Source: Burkholderiales bacterium
GTDB lineage: Bacteria > Pseudomonadota > Gammaproteobacteria > Burkholderiales > Burkholderiaceae_D
Length of the DNA stretch: 64,000 nt
Assembly: GCA_016200895.1 (NCBI GenBank)
Contig: JACQDX010000101.1
Span: forward strand, 1-64,000
Direction: 5' to 3'
This document shows, piece after piece, positions 35,385-45,157 of this stretch. The position numbers were made by a program, and so were the translations under genes. Numbering within the stretch: the first letter of the stretch is position 1; each line of letters begins with the position of its first letter. Below the pieces are notes generated by a model. That model ran no database searches. It was not told the DNA's origin and worked only from the letters and a program-made list of their open reading frames with translations.

Positions 35385-35622
35385 AATTATCCTTTCAGTG
35401 AAAATGAACTTTTTGCCACTATTCAATCCAAAAACATTTCACCCGTTCGAACGACAAATCACGGCGTTTCCACTGGTGGACAAATTAAGTATTGCTGAAT
35501 GTCTGATATTGATATTGCATCTCAGGCATGACATATTAAAGATCGGCGGATTCAACATAATAGCTAATTGAGAAATCAGCAAAAATAATTCTCGACATTC
35601 ATCTTTTGTGTATGCTGGCTTT

Positions 35623-37365
35623 CTAGAATTCTTCCCAATCTGAATCATCAGTATCTGCAGGCACAGGCTTTACGGCTTTTACTGACTTTTTAGAGATAGA
35701 TTTGTCTGCTATCTTTGGGAGACTAATACTTTTTTGTGTCGTAGTTGAGAGCGGCTGACGCAATATTGGTTTTCTTGGCGACAGCATGACTTTTCCCTGG
35801 TCCGGTCCTGGCAACAACTTGAAGACGCTGACTTCGTTCATCAAATGACCTGACTGTTCTTGCATGCTCGCTGCGGCAGCCGCGGCTTGTTCAACCAATG
35901 CTGCATTCTGCTGGGTTACCTCGTCCATTTTTGTGATGGCGTGATTGATTTCTTCAATGCCTGAGCTTTGTTCGAGACTTGCTGCAGCAATTTCACTCAT
36001 GATGTCTGCAACTTGCTTGACGGACGCAACAATTTTATCCATGGTAGCCCCGGCTTCATCTACCAATTCGCTGCCGGCATTGACCTTGTCGACAGAGTCC
36101 CCTATCAGTGTTTTGATCTCTTTGGCTGCGCTGGCTGAGCGTTGTGCCAAATTGCGTACCTCGGTGGCAACGACTGCGAAACCTCGCCCCTGTTCACCGG
36201 CACGTGCAGCCTCTACTGCTGCGTTAAGTGCAAGTATGTTGGTTTGGAAGGCTATGCCGTCGATGACACCGATAATATCCACTATCTTACGTGAGCTTTC
36301 CTTGATCGAGCCCATGGTCTCTACCACATTTTTTACAACTGTTCCGCCGCTGACTGCAACTTCAGTAGCTGACACGACCAATTGATTGGCTTGCCTTGCA
36401 TTGTCTGCATTTTGTTTTACCGTGCTGGTCAATTGTTCCATTGCGGACGCTGTTTCTTCCAATGAACTTGACTGTTCCTCGGTTCTTGATGACAAGTCCA
36501 AGTTACCGGTGGCGATTTCAGACGATGCAGTCGCCATGATTTCAGTACTGCCGCGTACTTTCCGGACAGTATTTGATAAGCTATCGTTCATTTCACTGAG
36601 TGCTTGCAGCAATTGGCCAGGTTCATCCGTGAAAGTGCTCGAAATTTCACTCGTCAAATCACCTGATGCAACGATTTTGGCAATTTTTACTGCTTCGCTC
36701 AGTGGTTGAACGATACTACGTGCAATGAGCAAAGCACCAACTATGCCCACGCCCAAGGAGGCCGTGAGAATTACCAGTAATAGGAGAGTCGCAGAGGAGA
36801 TTCGATTTTTGGATTGTGCTTCAAATTCGTCTGAACGCTTGTTGGTGATATCAACCAAATGATTGATGGCAGCAAGATGCGTTTCGTAACTTAGTTTTAT
36901 CTTTTGCATGCTTGCTAGCATTGTATCTTTATCCTGCTTTTGTGCGGCAGGTATAAATTCATTGAAGGCGATGTTGTAAAACACTTGCGCAGGCTCATGT
37001 GCTTTCTTTAGCAATGCGTCAGCTATATCACTGTCCAGTCCTTCTTTACTCCAGAATTCATGGCGGGTATCGTAGTCAGTCTTTAGTGACTTGAAGCGTG
37101 TGATTAATTTTCCCTGCTCACCCTTATCTTCAGTTGCCATAATTTGGAAAACGACAAGATAAGATTCGAGTATGTATTCAGGTGGTGGAAGTACATCGGC
37201 GACTAAATCCTTGCCTTGTACAATTTTTTGATACACCGGGCCACTTACCTTCAGTTCGTTCAAGGTCTTGAATGACCAGGCTCCATAGATGATGAAGCCG
37301 GCGGAAAAAAGAGCGATGAGAACAGCGAGACGCTTTGATAACTTCAATCGGCGGAGCATATTCAT
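35623..37365 (-). CDS. Methyl-accepting chemotaxis protein with C-terminal docking pentapeptide
   Basis: This is a 580-residue chemoreceptor. TM1 lies at about 13-32, then a mostly helical periplasmic domain about 35-190 ([24 protein letters not shown]), TM2 about 192-215, HAMP, and a signalling domain with the tip [32 protein letters not shown]. After a Lys/Pro-rich linker it ends in DSDWEEF. This resembles the NWETF-type pentapeptide that tethers CheR and CheB. The ligand is unknown. cheW follows 238 bases downstream. Confidence 0.92.
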   Translation of the reverse strand: MNMLRRLKLSKRLAVLIALFSAGFIIYGAWSFKTLNELKVSGPVYQKIVQGKDLVADVLPPPEYILESYLVVFQIMATEDKGEQGKLITRFKSLKTDYDTRHEFWSKEGLDSDIADALLKKAHEPAQVFYNIAFNEFIPAAQKQDKDTMLASMQKIKLSYETHLAAINHLVDITNKRSDEFEAQSKNRISSATLLLLVILTASLGVGIVGALLIARSIVQPLSEAVKIAKIVASGDLTSEISSTFTDEPGQLLQALSEMNDSLSNTVRKVRGSTEIMATASSEIATGNLDLSSRTEEQSSSLEETASAMEQLTSTVKQNADNARQANQLVVSATEVAVSGGTVVKNVVETMGSIKESSRKIVDIIGVIDGIAFQTNILALNAAVEAARAGEQGRGFAVVATEVRNLAQRSASAAKEIKTLIGDSVDKVNAGSELVDEAGATMDKIVASVKQVADIMSEIAAASLEQSSGIEEINHAITKMDEVTQQNAALVEQAAAAAASMQEQSGHLMNEVSVFKLLPGPDQGKVMLSPRKPILRQPLSTTTQKSISLPKIADKSISKKSVKAVKPVPADTDDSDWEEF

Positions 37366-37517
37366 GGATGCCTTTCTTTCAGCGACTGACGGAATACTTA
37401 ATTTAGTATGGTTCTTGCCGGAAATATTTTCTAGTGGAATATTTGAGATATTGCAATGAGTTGCATTGTGTCTTTTTTGCTACAAGAAATTTTTGCAATG
37501 TAAAGAGGAGAGGGGGC

Positions 37518-37841
37518 ATGATGTGGAAAAATTGTGAATGCCTGCGCGACAGTGAGATGGAGGCGGTGGGGCGAGATGCTCATGCCGTGATACGCGACGC
37601 AAAGGCAGCTGGCGTCTATGTTTTCGCAGGTAGCATTGATGAAACAGTAGCGCCCGTCCTGGTGTCTGCCAATGACGCAGTCGCCGAGTGAGGCTACCCG
37701 TGGCCGCTTCCACTCTATGGCGGATTCACTGCACTTGAGCTTCCCACAAGTGAGGACGCCATCGCTTGGGCCGCACGTCTCGCGAAAGCTTGTTGCAGTA
37801 ATCAGGAGCTTCGAATATTTGGGTTTGATCCAGAGTCGTGA
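37518..37841 (+). pseudogene. YCII-related protein, copy 1, with in-frame stop
   Basis: This frame is a close paralogue of the gene at 43798: DSEMEAVGRDAHAVIRDAKAAGVYVFAG, DETVAPVLVSAN, then GGFTALELPTSEDAIAWAARLAKAC and QELRIFGFDPES. A TGA at 37689-37691 replaces the first Gly codon of the GGYPW motif. The first 15 codons differ completely from the intact copy. The two copies flank the G+C-rich ankyrin-protein island in the same orientation. Confidence 0.8.
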
Positions 37842-38567
37842 GAATCTGATTACGATCTGTAGTGAGCGTGCACCAGCGGGTCAGGGCAATATAATACGCA
37901 GCCCAAAAACGGGATGTACTCTAGCAAATGAGCTCTGATCATGCACGCGTAGTAAGATCGTAAACAGGTTCTCAGGTCGCCGTGCTGCGATACAATTTAC
38001 TGGCCCATGATACTAAAACCAGATTCGGTGATTCACCATTCCGACTGTCCGTAAAAGCGAATCAAGTCCAAACGGTCGTCAATGTAGTTTGTTGTGGAGT
38101 GCTGTTTTGCATTTAACAGGCAACGATATTGTTTGCGTAGATGCTAAAGCGCGTATTTGCCGGATAGGTAGCGGCTTTATTCGAGCAAGGGATGATGAAT
38201 CATTTCCTGTCGAGGTCTGATACATTGCTCCGATTCAAGTGGGATGAGAAAACTGGCGCAAGCCCCGCGAGGCAGCACGTCGAAACCAGGATCATGAATT
38301 GACAATGAAGATTGTCAAAGAAGCTCTTGAATGAGGCGAAAACAAGGTTATTGTGGGTGCTAGCGGCCCTGGCGAGACAACGTGCATTGAAACCCTGCTG
38401 ACTTACATCAACCAGGCACTCATCCCGGCGGATGCGTAAGCATTGCTAGCGCCAATGTAATTGAAAGTATGGCGCGCCTGGCAGAAATAACTCTCATGGA
38501 CTGCGCAGAAATTGAAATTCGCGCTAAATCCTAAGCAAGCTCAGGAAATCGCGCAACAACGACCATT
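37842..38567. other. Gene-poor stretch with decayed coding traces
   Basis: About 725 bases contain no intact gene. Between about 38300 and 38440 a forward frame with one stop reads LTMKIVKEALE, then GENKVIVGASGPGETTCIETLLTYINQ. This looks like a mutated P-loop (GxxGxGKT with Lys changed to Glu), perhaps from a VirB11/TrbB-like or other ATPase. The origin is uncertain. Confidence 0.3.
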
Positions 38568-39287
38568 CTAGCGCCCTTCCGGGTTGTGCAGTTTCTCGGC
38601 CCATTCCTGTGCTGCCGCATCTGCCGCAGCACGGCGCTCGGGCGTCACGCGCGGGATGAGCTCGGCGCGTGCGGTGCGGCCAATGGCACACCCGGCGGCG
38701 GTCACGCGCGTACCATACGGAAGTTTCAGCACGCAATCGTAGGCGTACGCGCCAGCCGCGTCGGCATATGCATCGTCGATTCGCTCGGGCAGCGCCGTCG
38801 CATAGCGCACCACGGTTTGCGCCGACAGGCTCTTGTACCCGGGGTCGAAAACGCCAGCCTGATGGGTATAACGGACGGCGTCGTTCAGGGTCTTCAAGGC
38901 GTCTGGACGGAGCTCGATATTCGGGATGCCGGTAGGTCTGGTTGTCACCGAGGGGCCGTCTTTTTCGGCACCGGCAGCACCACCGGACATGGTGATCGTC
39001 ACGCCCCAGCCGCTACTGCCATTCAGCTTTTCTTCGTGGCACGCCAGTCGCCTGACCGCGTCGGCGGCGCGACTGCGAATGGCCTGGCGCTCGCCAGCAT
39101 TGGCGCGGCGCTCGTTGTCGCTGATCCACTTCTTGTACGCCAGAGCCGACCGGGTTCCGATCAGCACATCGCAATCACTCAAATCGAGGGCGGCTGCCTG
39201 CGCGCCGCCATTCATTGCACATAAACTCAACGCGTACATCGCGACACGCAATGCGTGCCAGCGATCAATCTGTAGACTCTTCTTCAT
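38568..39287 (-). CDS. Secreted protein of unknown function next to the Sel1/ankyrin gene
   Basis: This is a 239-residue protein with an N-terminal signal (RVAMYALSLCAMNGGAQAAA). The mature part starts LDLSDCDVLIGTRSALAYKKW, contains several Cys (paired Cys likely in the periplasm) and a helical Arg/Ala-rich C-terminus. No family is recognised. It is strongly G+C-rich like the upstream ankyrin gene, 47 bases away on the same strand, so the two form one imported unit. It may be a partner or immunity-type protein of the large protein, but that is speculation. Confidence 0.65.
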   Translation of the reverse strand: MKKSLQIDRWHALRVAMYALSLCAMNGGAQAAALDLSDCDVLIGTRSALAYKKWISDNERRANAGERQAIRSRAADAVRRLACHEEKLNGSSGWGVTITMSGGAAGAEKDGPSVTTRPTGIPNIELRPDALKTLNDAVRYTHQAGVFDPGYKSLSAQTVVRYATALPERIDDAYADAAGAYAYDCVLKLPYGTRVTAAGCAIGRTARAELIPRVTPERRAAADAAAQEWAEKLHNPEGR

Positions 39288-39334
39288 CTTGGCTCCTGTG
39301 TGGGGTGATCAAAGTATGTGCCAACATCGCGCGA

Positions 39335-42300
39335 CTATTCCTTGTGTGCTTTTTCGTACGTGAACTCACGTCCATCGCGCGCCCACAGCAGCGCGCCATC
39401 GCGCACAGTCATACTCAGATTGAAGTCACTGAACACGGAGGGCTGCGCGGCAAGGTCGAAGCTGAAGTTATTCTCCCCAATCGACCCGCTCGGCACTTCA
39501 TAGACATAGGGGCGGCCACGGTTGAGTTCCGGATGGTAGAACACGATCTGGCGCACTGGCCCCACATGAGCAGTGTGCCAGCCAGTGTTATCTGTGCGCC
39601 CGCGCAGCAAGACGGGGGCGTCACCCAATACCGTCAGCTCCACTTTGGCGACGTTGCGCTCGCGCGCACGCACCTGGATCGACAGTTGTCCGAATTGGGC
39701 CACTGCCGTCGGCGTCGGGAGCGACGGCGTCAACGGCGCGCCGGGCAACTCGGCGGGATCGCTGCGAAACACGAGCTGACCGTGATTAACCTGCCATCTG
39801 CCGCGTGCCATCTGATCCGCCGCGCCATACGCGAGCGAATAGTTGAAGCGGCCGTCGGCGCGCAGCACGATCTCGGAGCCCACCTCGGTGACGCCCTTCA
39901 AGTAGTAGTGCCCGGGCAGTTTCTTTTGTAGCGCCAGGTCGGAGCCGGTGACGACCTTCGTCAACGGTGCCAGCGCTGCCGTGGTGTGCGCCGGAGGAGC
40001 GCGCCAGCCGACCGTTTCCAGAACCGCCATTAAGTCGTCGCTCTCGTTTTGACGCAAACTGGCCCAGCTGGCCGCGCTCAAGTTGGTCTCCCTGGCGCCG
40101 ATTTGCTTCAGGCGTTGCCCCAAGCGCTCGGCGATCCAGCCGCGTAGCGGCCGCTCGCGCCGTTCGCTCAGATAGTTGATCAGGCGCTCGACCATGCCAC
40201 GACAAGGTGTAGTTTCGGCCATCAAGCCCTGGTTGCGCAGCAAAGCCCAATACTGATCGGATGTGTCGAGCACGGTCTGGGCCAGCATCCGCGTGGCGGG
40301 CAGGCACACCTCGTTCAGTCTCAACTGGCCATTTCCGGTCACCAGCTTCAGGATGGCGACGTTGTTTGCTGCGACCGCGCGGTCGAGTACACCACTCCCG
40401 TTCTTGTCGCGATAGCCCGTATCGATGCGCCCGCCTTTGTCGAGCAGCATCGCGAGCATGTCGGTGTCGCTGCGCGTGATGGCCAGCTCCACTGGGCTGG
40501 GCATGTCCTCGAAATGCGTGTTCAAGTCGAAACCCAGTTCCAGCATGCGCCGCACCAGGTCGATCCGCTTACGGTCGATTGCGGCCAGCAAGGCCACCAC
40601 ATCCGCGGTCGCGCGCGTCTGTCCGGCCGCCAGACTCAGCATGCCATGCTCAAGCAGGAAACCGGCCAGCTCCCGGTCAGGCGAGTCGATCGCGCTGCGC
40701 ACCGCCTGGGCGCTAAGGCCCTGGGCGGAGAAACCCGCGGCCACCAGCACACGCACGCGGCGTGCGCCTTGCTCCGTGTCGGCGGACAACACGGCTTCTT
40801 CCAGCGCCGCCGGCATGATGCTGCTGAGCGATCCTTTGTTCACCCGCGCTATGTGCTCCAGTAACAGCGGCAACATGTTGGCGTCACCTTCTTTCGCCGT
40901 CAGTACCTGGGTCAGCGGCGACTCCATGCCGGCGAGCGGATCGGCACCCAGACTCAGCAGCAGCTTCACCATCGCCGCATCGCCAGAGCGCAGCGCCAGC
41001 GCTAGCGCGCTCTGATTATTCGGACCGCCCACAGGCGCACCCAGCGCCACCAGTTTGGCGACCCAGTCGAGTCGATGTGCCCACACTGCGTGGCCAAGCA
41101 GGGTGTCGCCGCTCATCTGCACCACGGGCGAGCGGACCGGACGATAGTCCGGTTGGCCGCTTTCCCACAGAGGGCCGGTCTGTGCCCAGTGCAAGTCCGG
41201 CACCAGCAGCTGGCGCAACACCTGGTCTGATGATTCCTTGCTGTTGTACATCGCCAGCATGGCCGCGTCGACCCACCGGTCGCGCCCGGCTTCATCAAAG
41301 CGCGGCACGCGAGTTTTCAACCAGCCGATCGCATCGGCATTGCCGGCTCGGGCGGCGTAAGCCAGCGGCGACACACCATCGTCGCCGGAATACGGAGTGG
41401 TGCCGGTGGCGGCCAGTGCGTCCAGCACCGCCGTCCCCGTCGTCAGCCCGAGCAGCGTGTTCCACACGAGGTAATCAGCCGATGGCCGGTCGGGCGCGGC
41501 TTCGCCTTTCGCCTTTGCCTCGCGCGCACTGCGCTGGTCGAGCAACAGATAGGGGCGTTGTGCCCCGGCTTTCAGCAACGCGAGCATGATCTCGCTACGT
41601 TGTTCCGGATCTATCATCTCGGGAAACTGCAGGCCATGCTCACGCTGTTGGAGCGCATATTCGAGCGGCGCGTAGACGCCATTGCTACCGCCGTATTGGC
41701 GTGGGTCCGCCCCCTTGGCAAGCAACATGCGCACCATCTCCGGCGAGCCAAACATGCTGGCCAGATGCAGCGCAGCCGCATCGCTGTTGCTGCAGCCTTC
41801 GTCAAAGCTGGCGCCATGGTTCAACGCCAGGGCCAGCATGCGCGTCTTGGCTGGCAACAGCGCAAGGTGCTTGGCACGTTGGCGCTGCCAGTGCGCCAGC
41901 TCAAACGCACTGTCATGCTCGCGCCGCCAGGCGGTTTCGTCGGCACGCAGGCTAAGGGCCGGTTTGAGCAAGGCATGCAACAGCTTGCAATTGTCCACCA
42001 CGTAGTCGTTAAGATTGGTGACCGTCGCGATCAGCCGCGTGAACGTGGCTTCGTCGCCTTCGCTGGCAGCGGCAAACAGTTTGCGCACCTCGTCCGTTGG
42101 CGGTGCCTTGCCGGTGGCGTTGCGCACATAGTGAACTTTGCGCTGTGCGCCGTATTGTGAGGTCACCGGCAATGGCGTGCCCACTTTCCATTGCGCCAGC
42201 ATGCTTTTCGCCTCGGCCAGTTGCTGATCGGTCAGCGCCGCTTCCCACTCCGCCACGCCGCTGACGGCATTCGCGGCGCCGCCGCGCGCGGCCAGCGCCA

Positions 42301-43153
42301 AGCTCAGATACGCCAGCACAAAGTCTTCAGTCACGCCGTCGCCGTGTGCATAAGCGCTAGATAGATGGGACTGGGCTTCGGCGCTGCCACCCTGGGCCGC
42401 CTTGCGCAACCAGTACGCGGCCCGCTCAGGATCGGTGTCGCGACCTGAGTCGTAGTCACCATACAGCATGCCCAGTTTGAGCGCGGCTGCCAGATCACCA
42501 GCCTCAGCGAGGCGCAGATACCAGTCAATCGGCGAGCGCCGCCCGCTTTGCGAGGTGGTTGGAAGTGCAGTGCCTTGCTTCCAGTTGGCAGCCAGACTCT
42601 TCCCTTCTGCAATCTGGTCGGGCGACAATTTCTCGCTGAAGATAGGGAGGTAGTTTTCTGTGTCATGACGCCCAAGCCAGTCACTGCGCTGCAGCGACAG
42701 CGTCATCATCGCGTAGGCCAATGTGCGATCGCGCGTCAGGCCCTCGCCATTTGCATACACGGTGCCAAGCGCCGACAGATCCGCGCCGCCGCCCTGCGCG
42801 GCCGCCCTGAGCAACCAGCGCACGGACTGCTCGGGATTGGGCGACTTCCCTAGCTTGTAAAGAAAGACCAACTCCTTTTGCGCCTCCACGTCGCCTTGTT
42901 GCGCTGCCATCAGGTACCAAGACAGCGCCTGGGTTTCATCACCAGGTGTGTCGCTGCAGTTGCGCGCCGCATACTGATACAAATCCCCCAGCGCCTTCTG
43001 GGCCTTGACATTGCCAGCACGCGCAGGCGCGCTCAGTTCCTTGACGGCGACCTTGCAATGCCCGTCGCTGAGCGCGGTTATGCCGGCGGCGACGTCGGCC
43101 GCCGCATGAGCGCTGATCACCAGACTGACTACTGCTACAAACTGTTTTTTCAT
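39335..43153 (-). CDS. Giant secreted Sel1-repeat/ankyrin-repeat protein
   Basis: This is a 1272-residue protein. The signal peptide (MKKQFVAVVSLVISAHAAAD) fixes the start at 43153. Residues about 30-330 are Sel1-like repeats (AQKALGDLYQYA, AQKELVFLYKLG, ALKLGMLYGDYD, AQSHLSSAYAHGDGV). Residues about 360-1010 hold many ankyrin repeats (DAAALHLASMFGSPEMVRMLLAKGAD, SALALALRSGDAAMVKLLLSLGAD, SPVELAITRSDTDMLAMLLDKGG). Residues about 1060-1272 are a probable beta-rich domain (GHYYLKG..VLRADGRFNYSL). No enzymatic motif is seen; both repeat types mediate protein contacts. The region is markedly G+C-rich, suggesting transfer. It is followed by the small secreted gene at 38568. Confidence 0.85.
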   Translation of the reverse strand: MKKQFVAVVSLVISAHAAADVAAGITALSDGHCKVAVKELSAPARAGNVKAQKALGDLYQYAARNCSDTPGDETQALSWYLMAAQQGDVEAQKELVFLYKLGKSPNPEQSVRWLLRAAAQGGGADLSALGTVYANGEGLTRDRTLAYAMMTLSLQRSDWLGRHDTENYLPIFSEKLSPDQIAEGKSLAANWKQGTALPTTSQSGRRSPIDWYLRLAEAGDLAAALKLGMLYGDYDSGRDTDPERAAYWLRKAAQGGSAEAQSHLSSAYAHGDGVTEDFVLAYLSLALAARGGAANAVSGVAEWEAALTDQQLAEAKSMLAQWKVGTPLPVTSQYGAQRKVHYVRNATGKAPPTDEVRKLFAAASEGDEATFTRLIATVTNLNDYVVDNCKLLHALLKPALSLRADETAWRREHDSAFELAHWQRQRAKHLALLPAKTRMLALALNHGASFDEGCSNSDAAALHLASMFGSPEMVRMLLAKGADPRQYGGSNGVYAPLEYALQQREHGLQFPEMIDPEQRSEIMLALLKAGAQRPYLLLDQRSAREAKAKGEAAPDRPSADYLVWNTLLGLTTGTAVLDALAATGTTPYSGDDGVSPLAYAARAGNADAIGWLKTRVPRFDEAGRDRWVDAAMLAMYNSKESSDQVLRQLLVPDLHWAQTGPLWESGQPDYRPVRSPVVQMSGDTLLGHAVWAHRLDWVAKLVALGAPVGGPNNQSALALALRSGDAAMVKLLLSLGADPLAGMESPLTQVLTAKEGDANMLPLLLEHIARVNKGSLSSIMPAALEEAVLSADTEQGARRVRVLVAAGFSAQGLSAQAVRSAIDSPDRELAGFLLEHGMLSLAAGQTRATADVVALLAAIDRKRIDLVRRMLELGFDLNTHFEDMPSPVELAITRSDTDMLAMLLDKGGRIDTGYRDKNGSGVLDRAVAANNVAILKLVTGNGQLRLNEVCLPATRMLAQTVLDTSDQYWALLRNQGLMAETTPCRGMVERLINYLSERRERPLRGWIAERLGQRLKQIGARETNLSAASWASLRQNESDDLMAVLETVGWRAPPAHTTAALAPLTKVVTGSDLALQKKLPGHYYLKGVTEVGSEIVLRADGRFNYSLAYGAADQMARGRWQVNHGQLVFRSDPAELPGAPLTPSLPTPTAVAQFGQLSIQVRARERNVAKVELTVLGDAPVLLRGRTDNTGWHTAHVGPVRQIVFYHPELNRGRPYVYEVPSGSIGENNFSFDLAAQPSVFSDFNLSMTVRDGALLWARDGREFTYEKAHKE

Positions 43154-43797
43154 TACCGGCGACTTTCGATTGGGAGGCGCACCTGCGCCACAATGCAATT
43201 TCGGAACTCAACTTTAGTGTCGACAATGCGCCAGCTTGCCTGGCCTGGCGATTTTTCAGTCAAGCAGAATAATTTACCTTTCACCAAGCCACCGTCAAGC
43301 ATCTGCCAATTGCACGAGATAGACGCAAGCGTCAGCACCATTAGCTTACGGTTAAAAATTGGCCGACATGTCATCGCCCGGTTTTACACCGCACGCTTGG
43401 TAGTATGGAGACGACATGTGGCAAAACTTTCAGCAGAGGTTACCAGCAAGCGCTGTTCGTCGACGTCCGGCCGCTCAGCATGCAAGACTGCCGAAGCGGG
43501 CCGTTTAACGATTTAACGGATCGGAGGCGACAGAAATATTGCCAATTATACTGCATTGCGTTTTGAGCAAGTTTTCACCCTGCTCACGTGATCAAGCCTG
43601 GCAACCATGCACAGCTCGCTCGCCGCCGTCTGGTGACTGGATGGGTGTCTTGATTTGAGCGCAGCGCCTGCAACGTCAATGCCACACCCCGCACTTCCAG
43701 CTATCCTAGCCAGATGGTTTTCACACCCGGCTCACCGTTGCCTTTGCCGGTGCTTACACCCCGCGCGGCCGGGCACCGCAAACAGTATAAGGAATTC
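43154..43797. other. Upstream region of the ankyrin gene and of the YCII-related gene
   Basis: This 640-base stretch between divergent genes has no convincing gene. Composition drops from the G+C-rich island towards the genome average around 43200-43500, so an island boundary may lie here. It must hold promoters for both flanking genes; I saw no strong consensus. Confidence 0.4.
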
Positions 43798-44145
43798 ATG
43801 ATCATGGCAAAGTATCTCATTTCATTCCCCAGTGCTGCGATGAGGGTGCCCGACAGTGAGATGGAGACAGTAGGGCGAGATGCCCATGCCGTGATACGCG
43901 AGACGAAGGAAGCGGGCGTCTATGTTTTCGCCGGTGGCATTGATGAAACAGTAGCACCCGTGTTGGTGTCGGCCAATGGTGCAGTCGCTGATGGAGGCTA
44001 CCCGTGGGCACCTCCACTCAATGGTGGCTTCACGGTACTTGAGCTTCCTACAAGAGAGGACGCCATCGCCTGGGCCGCACGTCTCGCCAAAGCATGTCGC
44101 TGTGATCAGGAGCTTAGGGTATTTGGGTTTGATCTGGAGTCTTGA
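43798..44145 (+). CDS. YCII-related protein, copy 2 (intact)
   Basis: This 115-residue protein is of the YCII/DGPF type: MAKYLISFPSAAM, VYVFAGGIDETVAPVLVSANG, GGYPWAPPLNGGFTVLELPTREDAIAWAARLAKACRCDQELRVFGF. Such proteins have a dimeric ferredoxin-like fold and often accompany ECF sigma factors, but none is here. AAGGA precedes ATG 43798 closely; ATG 43804 is equally possible. The paralogue at 37518 is inactivated. Confidence 0.82.
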   Translation: MIMAKYLISFPSAAMRVPDSEMETVGRDAHAVIRETKEAGVYVFAGGIDETVAPVLVSANGAVADGGYPWAPPLNGGFTVLELPTREDAIAWAARLAKACRCDQELRVFGFDLES

Positions 44146-44524
44146 GATCGGAGTGTTGCGCTACATTCTGCCAGCGCATGACCCGAAAGCCAGAGCAGAT
44201 GGGAGACCAGGACCGAAAAGGCTGGCAGTCTTTACGTGGATAGAGCGATGAAATAACCCGCGCAGGCGACATTCAGGACTGAATTACAAGTCACCCAATA
44301 TGGGGGTGGCGAGTTCGAGCTAGTTTAGTTCAGCATTGTTCGATACCGGCCGTTCGGCCAGTCTCCACCAACTTAATTCACTGACCGTCTGCCTGGCCAG
44401 TTTCAAGCCTTCATCCCGACCAACTTTACTCATCAGTTTAGCGACGTAGGCCCAACCAACTTTATTCGATGCAATCAATTGTGCTCACGACCAAATAGAC
44501 AAGTTCGTCGTAGCCCACAACGAT
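44146..44524. repeat. Intergenic DNA with IS21-end-like GACCAACTTTA repeats
   Basis: Three imperfect direct copies are visible: CCACCAACTTAATTCACTG near 44367, CCCGACCAACTTTACTCATC near 44416 and CCCAACCAACTTTATTCGATG near 44450, with GGCCAGT motifs in between. They resemble the repeats at 3065-3195 and the multiple short terminal repeats of IS21-family elements. A degenerate IS21 transposase start lies 1.1 kb away at 45625. Confidence 0.4.
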
Positions 44525-45157
44525 TCAAATTGGCCGACCTTGTTGAGATACGATTTTCATCGCTTGGTCGATTTCATTCGTCAACTGCTGAGCAGTAGCC
44601 TTATTGGCAGAAACATCTTTTGGTATGATGACCGGAGTGCCAAACGTGATATGAATGAGCGGCCTGCGAAGCAGATGGATCAGGCGAAATCGCTCTGGCC
44701 CATCGTAATGTGCAGGAACGATTTCACCTTTAGCACGCAATGCGATCGTTGCCGCCCCCCGCTTCGCATCAGCATTGTCTTGATTTCGCGTGCCCACAGG
44801 AAAAATTAGGACGAGGCAGCCCTGCTCAACGAGAGACACTGCGTGTTTGATGGTTGCGGTCGATGGGTTACTCCGGTCCACCGGAAAACCGCCACCCGAG
44901 CGGACAAACCAGCCGCTAATCGGGTTGTCGAAAAGTTCTTTCTTGGCCATTTGATGCAAGGTGCGTGGCAAGGCCGCGTAACCGACCCATAAAGGATCAA
45001 CCCAGCCTACGTGATTGCAGACGACGACTTTGCCAAGCGGGCCGTTCAAGTGCTCGGAACCGGTTACCGTCACTTTGCCAAGCAGAGACATCAAGCTCTT
45101 CAACACGCGAATGAAAATTGGCGATTTTTGAGGAGCTAAGGATTGAATGTTGATCAT
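44525..45157 (-). CDS. PlsC-type 1-acylglycerol-3-phosphate acyltransferase
   Basis: This 210-residue protein starts at ATG 45157 (MINIQSLAPQK). It shows acyltransferase motif I NHVGWVD (H-x4-D), the GGGFPVDRS motif II region and motif III FPVGTRN. In active enzymes motif III is FPEGTRS; here the Glu is Val, which may alter glycerol-phosphate binding or indicate decay. It lacks clear transmembrane helices apart from a hydrophobic patch near the N-terminus. It likely transfers an acyl chain to lysophosphatidic acid or a related acceptor. It is flanked by IS21 debris on both sides. Confidence 0.75.
   Translation of the reverse strand: MINIQSLAPQKSPIFIRVLKSLMSLLGKVTVTGSEHLNGPLGKVVVCNHVGWVDPLWVGYAALPRTLHQMAKKELFDNPISGWFVRSGGGFPVDRSNPSTATIKHAVSLVEQGCLVLIFPVGTRNQDNADAKRGAATIALRAKGEIVPAHYDGPERFRLIHLLRRPLIHITFGTPVIIPKDVSANKATAQQLTNEIDQAMKIVSQQGRPI

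Noticed and set aside
38586..43516. Many long open frames antisense to or overlapping the G+C-rich ankyrin gene and its neighbour
   Set aside because: They are shadows caused by high G+C and few stop codons; none shows domains, while the minus-strand genes have signal peptides and clear repeats.
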